From assembly GCF_945859705.1 (NCBI RefSeq), contig NC_079136.1, forward strand, positions 84,630,867 to 84,694,866: DNA of 64,000 bases. The letters are read 5' to 3'. The notes beneath the pieces are model-generated. The model saw nothing but the letters and a program-made list of their open reading frames with translations, was not told where the DNA came from and did not search any database. Every line of letters starts with the position of its first letter. Positions within the stretch are counted from its first letter, which is position 1. Made by a program: the position numbers and the translations under genes. Source of the DNA: Episyrphus balteatus. Lineage: Eukaryota > Arthropoda > Insecta > Diptera > Syrphidae. Positions 59,588-64,000 of this stretch are shown here, one piece after another.

Positions 59588-60109
59588 ATGATAGCGCCTT
59601 ATAAAATTTCACATAAAAAGTCTAAACAAACTAACAATTTCGCGATTGTTCTGAATATTGCTTTATATGTGTTAACCTTCAGACTATTCAATTTGCGATT
59701 GATTGCTGTGGCTGGAGTCGCCAATAAGCTAGCAAGAAGTGCAGACGTTCATTCAACATTAATAGCAGTTCGCTCCATCACAACATTCAGAAGAATGGCA
59801 AGTCTACCTCATTACGCCTCTGGAGAAATTGTTCCTGGATTTGGACGTGGCTCCAAAGAACTTGGAATACCTACTGGTTAGTTTTTTTTTTATTGATGAG
59901 TTGCATAATAATTTGGTTGACTTGGTGTTATTTTGTTTTTAATTATCTGCAAAATAGCCAACTTTCCACTCGATGTTGTACAGGCTCTACCATCGGATTT
60001 CGTCACTGGAGTCTATTACGGTTGGGCGAATATAGATAGTGGAGAAGTTCATAAAATGGTCATGAGCGTAGGCTGGAATCCATTCTATGAAAACAAACAG
60101 AAGAGCATG
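59588..60109 (+). CDS. riboflavin kinase (5' exons, partial)
   Basis: Exons 59588-59876 and 59958-60109 encode the first part of the enzyme that phosphorylates riboflavin to FMN. The shared core starts at ATG 59795: MASLPHYASGEIVPGFGRGS, then KELGIPTANFPLDVV, whose GFGRGSK and PTAN residues form the ATP/Mg site, then GVYYGWANI and VMSVGWNPFYENKQKSM. This closely follows animal riboflavin kinases. An in-frame ATG at 59588, just after an in-frame TAG, adds 69 residues with a hydrophobic stretch and a basic VRSITTFRRM segment that could target mitochondria. The next exon (usually VETHI...) was not found, so the gene continues past the right edge after an intron of at least 3.9 kb. Confidence 0.92.
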
Positions 60110-63100
60110 GTAAGTGAATCAACAGGCAAAGGCAGTTTATGCTTAATTTGTTATCAGTATGTAATTGAAAACGACCTTTATTTTTATATTAATTGTTCAT
60201 TCATATAGTGCGTCATTAGGAAGAAGAATTATTTATTGATTGAAACGTAAATGTTGTAGTTGTTTGCAATCTATCGTATCTATAAATTACAGATGAGATT
60301 GTTGTTTATCTGAAAAATTTCAGTATGTTATTTGCAAAAGTATTAAATTATTTGAAAGTGTGCGATGCACGTGTAAATAGTTTAATATTATTTTTTTTTT
60401 TAATGAAGATGTATCTATGAAATTGCTTTTTTTTTTGTTTTTGGGTAATTACATATACATACTATCTGATCTGTGTATATACCTATATTGTATTATGACA
60501 GAGATTTCAATTTGTGTGTAATAAAAAACCAATGACAATCACGTGTGTAATTTGCAGGGCCGCTTTAATAAAATTTCGCCGCCTTTGGATATTTTTCAAA
60601 TGCGTTTTAGTTAAGTCTTTGGAAGAATTGACTCGTATAATTTTTCACTGCTAAAACATCAATTTTCTTATTCATAAATTTATTAGAAATTTAACGGTAA
60701 CTTTTCATTTAATTGCAATGATAAATCTTAAGTTTTATCTTCATAAAAAAAGTATACTATTCGAAATATAATATTTTAGCAAATTATTTTGGAACGATTT
60801 TAACCAATTACGTTTTTGAAGAATTTATTAAACTTTACTGATTCATTACAAAAGTCGTTTTAGCAGATTTTGAATCAAGGCAAATATGTAAAGATAGGCT
60901 ATCAGAAGAATAATGTTAATCTAAAAAAAACGCGAGTTCTTAGAAATAAGTTCAAACTGAGATGACAGACAAAATTTGCCCTAGCAGATATTTAATTTTA
61001 ATTTTACGTAGTCATATAAAATAATATCTTCTTAATTTCAATTGGTTTGTTTTACCCTTAATGCACAAACAAGAGTTTTATGGGACAATATTTACACTTA
61101 CTTACTGTTTTGAGTATGTAAGAATATAAATATTAAATAGACTATTGAAAGTTTAATGAATTTTGGAAACGAAAATAAGCTAACATTAAATTTATTTAAG
61201 AGAGAGAAAATAAGTTTTTTAAAAACTGTTCATTGAAAAGACCAATCCAACAATGTGTTTTAATCTACTGAAAATTGGTATTTCGAACAATTAGGGACAA
61301 TACTATGTATACAGTATGTTTGAAAAATCAGAAAATTAGGATGTCAGGGTTTGTGACCCAAACGACATTTTTTTCAAATTGTTGGAAAGGTGTGAATGTC
61401 TTCTTTCAAAAATAGGGAAATATCCCAAAGCCTTTTAAAAACTATAGAGACTAGTATTTTTGTAATTCCCCTAGGCCCACCTATTGCTATAGGTCGTTTC
61501 AAATCAAAAGTCCCATCGAAAATTGAGCAAAAATAAAAAACTCAATCGCTCACTGGAAGGTAGCACTTATGACGCACCTGAACTTTTTCTAAAATTACGA
61601 TAAAATAATAAAAAACAGTTCTTGATATCGCTTTTTTAATTAATTGATCCGTCTGTAAGACTCGCTGTGTTAGCCTCAGAAAGCGGAGCCAAGTCTCCCG
61701 GACTTGCATCACTCCATATCAGCGGGCAATACAAAAAAGCAAACAATTATTTAATTATTTATCATTTGAAGGCAGTTGGGATAATTTTACCGAAAATATT
61801 GTTATAGGCCTGGGTGAAGATGCATCCGAAATATCGGATTTGTCAATTCATGACTTAAAATTATATTCACATCTTTTTATTTGTATAATTGGGCAGTAAA
61901 TATCTTATTTTTATTTTTCAATTATTTTGGAGTCATCACCATCGAAATCATTAATAAACAAATTCAGATTTTTCTTGCATTTCTTTCATTCAAACAAGCA
62001 TGATTTGTTGTTATTTTTGAGTTGATTTGTCGCAATGAGCCAATAAAATTGAGTTTTTTGTCTATTTTTACTCAATTTTATTGGAAGGGAGAAAATAAAC
62101 TCAGAGTCCGGACTTTTGATTTGATACAAGCTATATTGATTTTGAAATAATTTTTAAGTTCAAGTCCGTGATAGTTTGCCATTTAAAAATTCTTACAAAT
62201 AAAAGAACCATTGAGAAAAAACATAATTTACACCACTTTTTAAGGGTTGTTATTTTTTTTTTAGAAGAAATATGAATTTTTAAATTCAAATGATCTATTT
62301 AACCACACAAAATATATTTTATTAGTCTTCTTGACTAGTATAAAATTCACTTGTACTTAGCATTCCGTCACTAGTAAATTTTTGCGAAAACAAATTATAA
62401 ACCGTTTTTTCTACAGCCAAATCGCGCTTGTTCGAAAAAATATTTGTACTTTTGCAAAAAGTATCCAATGTTGTTATAACTTTTGTCTATTTGACTATTT
62501 AATGAAGTAGAAATTTTCTAATAATTAAAAAGCTACAATTGATAAAAAATAATTATATTTGTCTTTATGACCAAGAAATTTCGAATTTCAAAGATCCATT
62601 TCCAGATTGAAAAATATGTATGTATTTGTATGTATTTTTCTTGAAAGTGTATACAATATGAACCTGTACCTGCATCAATACCATTTTTTGCATTCCACTT
62701 TTTGCATCAAGATTGAAAAACCAATTCAATGCAGAATCTTTATTTAAATTGGGTAAAAAACCTGAAAAAAACTTAAAACCAATCTAAAATAATACACATT
62801 TTTTTTATTAGAAGTTTCTTAACTTGTAAGATTTTCTGTCTTAGTTTTTAACAATTTTTTTTTTTATTAAAGTTCAGCTTAGTCGAAATGCTTAATTTAT
62901 AAATCTTAAGACCTGACACATGATACCTTCAAAAAGTGTTACTAAAATAATTTTATTTTGTCTGTATACTACGTATCATTGACTTTGTTTAAACATAATC
63001 ATAATCACACCTCCGTACGATAAAAAAAATTACTATACTACCAAGTCAATAACTTAGAAATTGTAGGATTGTTCGAGATAACAACTTGGAAGAATTTTTA

Positions 63101-64000
63101 CGCATAAAAGAAAGATAGATAATCACCACAGCCAGAGATAACTTCTCTTGACTTGACTTTTGCATGTTTGGTTTAGGTAACTAAATTCGAAAGCGAAAAT
63201 CCACAGAACCCTTAGGCTTGTAAATCTATTCTCTTAATTTGTAGCTATTTGTTTTTGTTTAATTGCTAAAATATTTCCGGTGGATTTTTATAATAATAAG
63301 TAATTCCCCAAATAACCACTTAAAGCAATCACAATTAGCGAAAATAATGAGTCATATTGGCATGAGAGTTTTGTTTCATAATTTGTTCTACATTTATGGT
63401 TGGATCTTTGATGAAAAAAAAAGTAAATGATGAAAATGTTAATGAATTATTAAAACGTATCATAAATTAATGTGAATGATATCAACAAAACAGTTAAGGG
63501 CCCTACACGTAAAATCAATTAGTTAAACAAATCAGATCAAATTTCCAAAATACTGTTTCCTTTTTTTTGTTTTTTGCGCCGACTCAATGTTAAACAATCA
63601 CATAATATGACTATATTATAGTAAGTTGAGAATATGTGATATCTACTTTGTATAGATTTTATAGCCAGACCTTGCTATTCTCAGCTGACGATATTTTATT
63701 TAGCATTTTAAAGAAAGAATTTCATGAGAGTTAAACTTAAGATAGTAAAATTTAAAACAGAATCCCTTGTATTGAGTTGCTGTATGTACATAAAAAGTAG
63801 TAAGTTGCAATACTTATAGTTAGTTTAAAAAAAAAAAACTCTGATGTTTGTTGTTTCTTATCTAATATTTCAAAGTATGATCCACTTTGAGAGGCAATAG
63901 TTTGTGAATTAGATATTAAAACCGCACGTAAAATATCAAATTTTTAATTAAAACTTGAAGTTCAATTGTGGTGTGGTTTTATTTGATTATTATATATTAT
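60110..64000. other. riboflavin kinase intron (to window end)
   Basis: AT-rich DNA without a recognised exon, RNA gene or transposase. A slightly GC-richer segment at 61650-61730 (CGGAGCCAAGTCTCCCGGAC) stands out but has no open frame. It may also contain unrecognised regulatory DNA. Confidence 0.5.

Noticed and set aside
61650..61730. A GC-richer island as an exon of riboflavin kinase
   Set aside because: No frame matches the expected next exon and no paired splice sites were found.

Overview
The window is AT-rich nuclear DNA from an insect, very probably a fly (Diptera). The genes have short GT-AG introns, there is an arginine kinase (an invertebrate phosphagen kinase), and the proteins resemble Drosophila counterparts. 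All eight protein genes other than the vitellogenin-like one are recognisable orthologues of known fly genes. From memory, several of those (spn-E, Arfip, the DNAJC17 homologue) lie on Drosophila chromosome arm 3R. The window may therefore be part of Muller element E, but this is recollection and was not tested.

Layout. (1) 1-825, minus: a MYCBP homologue followed 27 nt later by an arginine kinase that runs off the left edge. (2) 1183-3030: a 1.85 kb palindrome. (3) 4672-6041, plus: the last five exons of a vitellogenin-like protein with a von Willebrand D domain. (4) 6042-8920: intergenic DNA holding a decayed DNA transposon. (5) 8921-24539, minus: spindle-E, complete in 18 exons that join in frame to 1,444 codons. 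It is a piRNA-pathway DEAH helicase with a Tudor domain, and its three long introns are packed with transposon relics and palindromes. (6) 24540-31195: repeats, including Harbinger-type MITEs and tRNA-like sequences. (7) 31196-32258, plus: METTL23 and, 26 nt later, SLIRP; then tRNA-Ser(TGA) on the minus strand. (8) 34075-34956, minus: DNAJC17. (9) 35279-41432: a giant Foldback element with a 9-bp target duplication and several later insertions. (10) 42444-42813, plus: DPH3. (11) 43565-48124, minus: arfaptin. (12) 48125-59587: nested mobile DNA, with an R4/Dong-type retrotransposon between TAA repeats. (13) 59588-60109, plus: the first exons of riboflavin kinase, whose remaining exons lie beyond the right edge.

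The genes are housekeeping or germline loci with no shared pathway. The notable part is the mobile-DNA layer. Many elements carry readable target duplications. In several cases a second copy inside the same window preserves the uninserted site, so the order of insertions can be reconstructed from this sequence alone. Two gene pairs, MYCBP/arginine kinase and METTL23/SLIRP, are so tightly spaced that they look dicistronic.

Limits: exons were joined by eye from splice signals and frame. Element classes are inferred from ends and target duplications. No alignment or database search was run.
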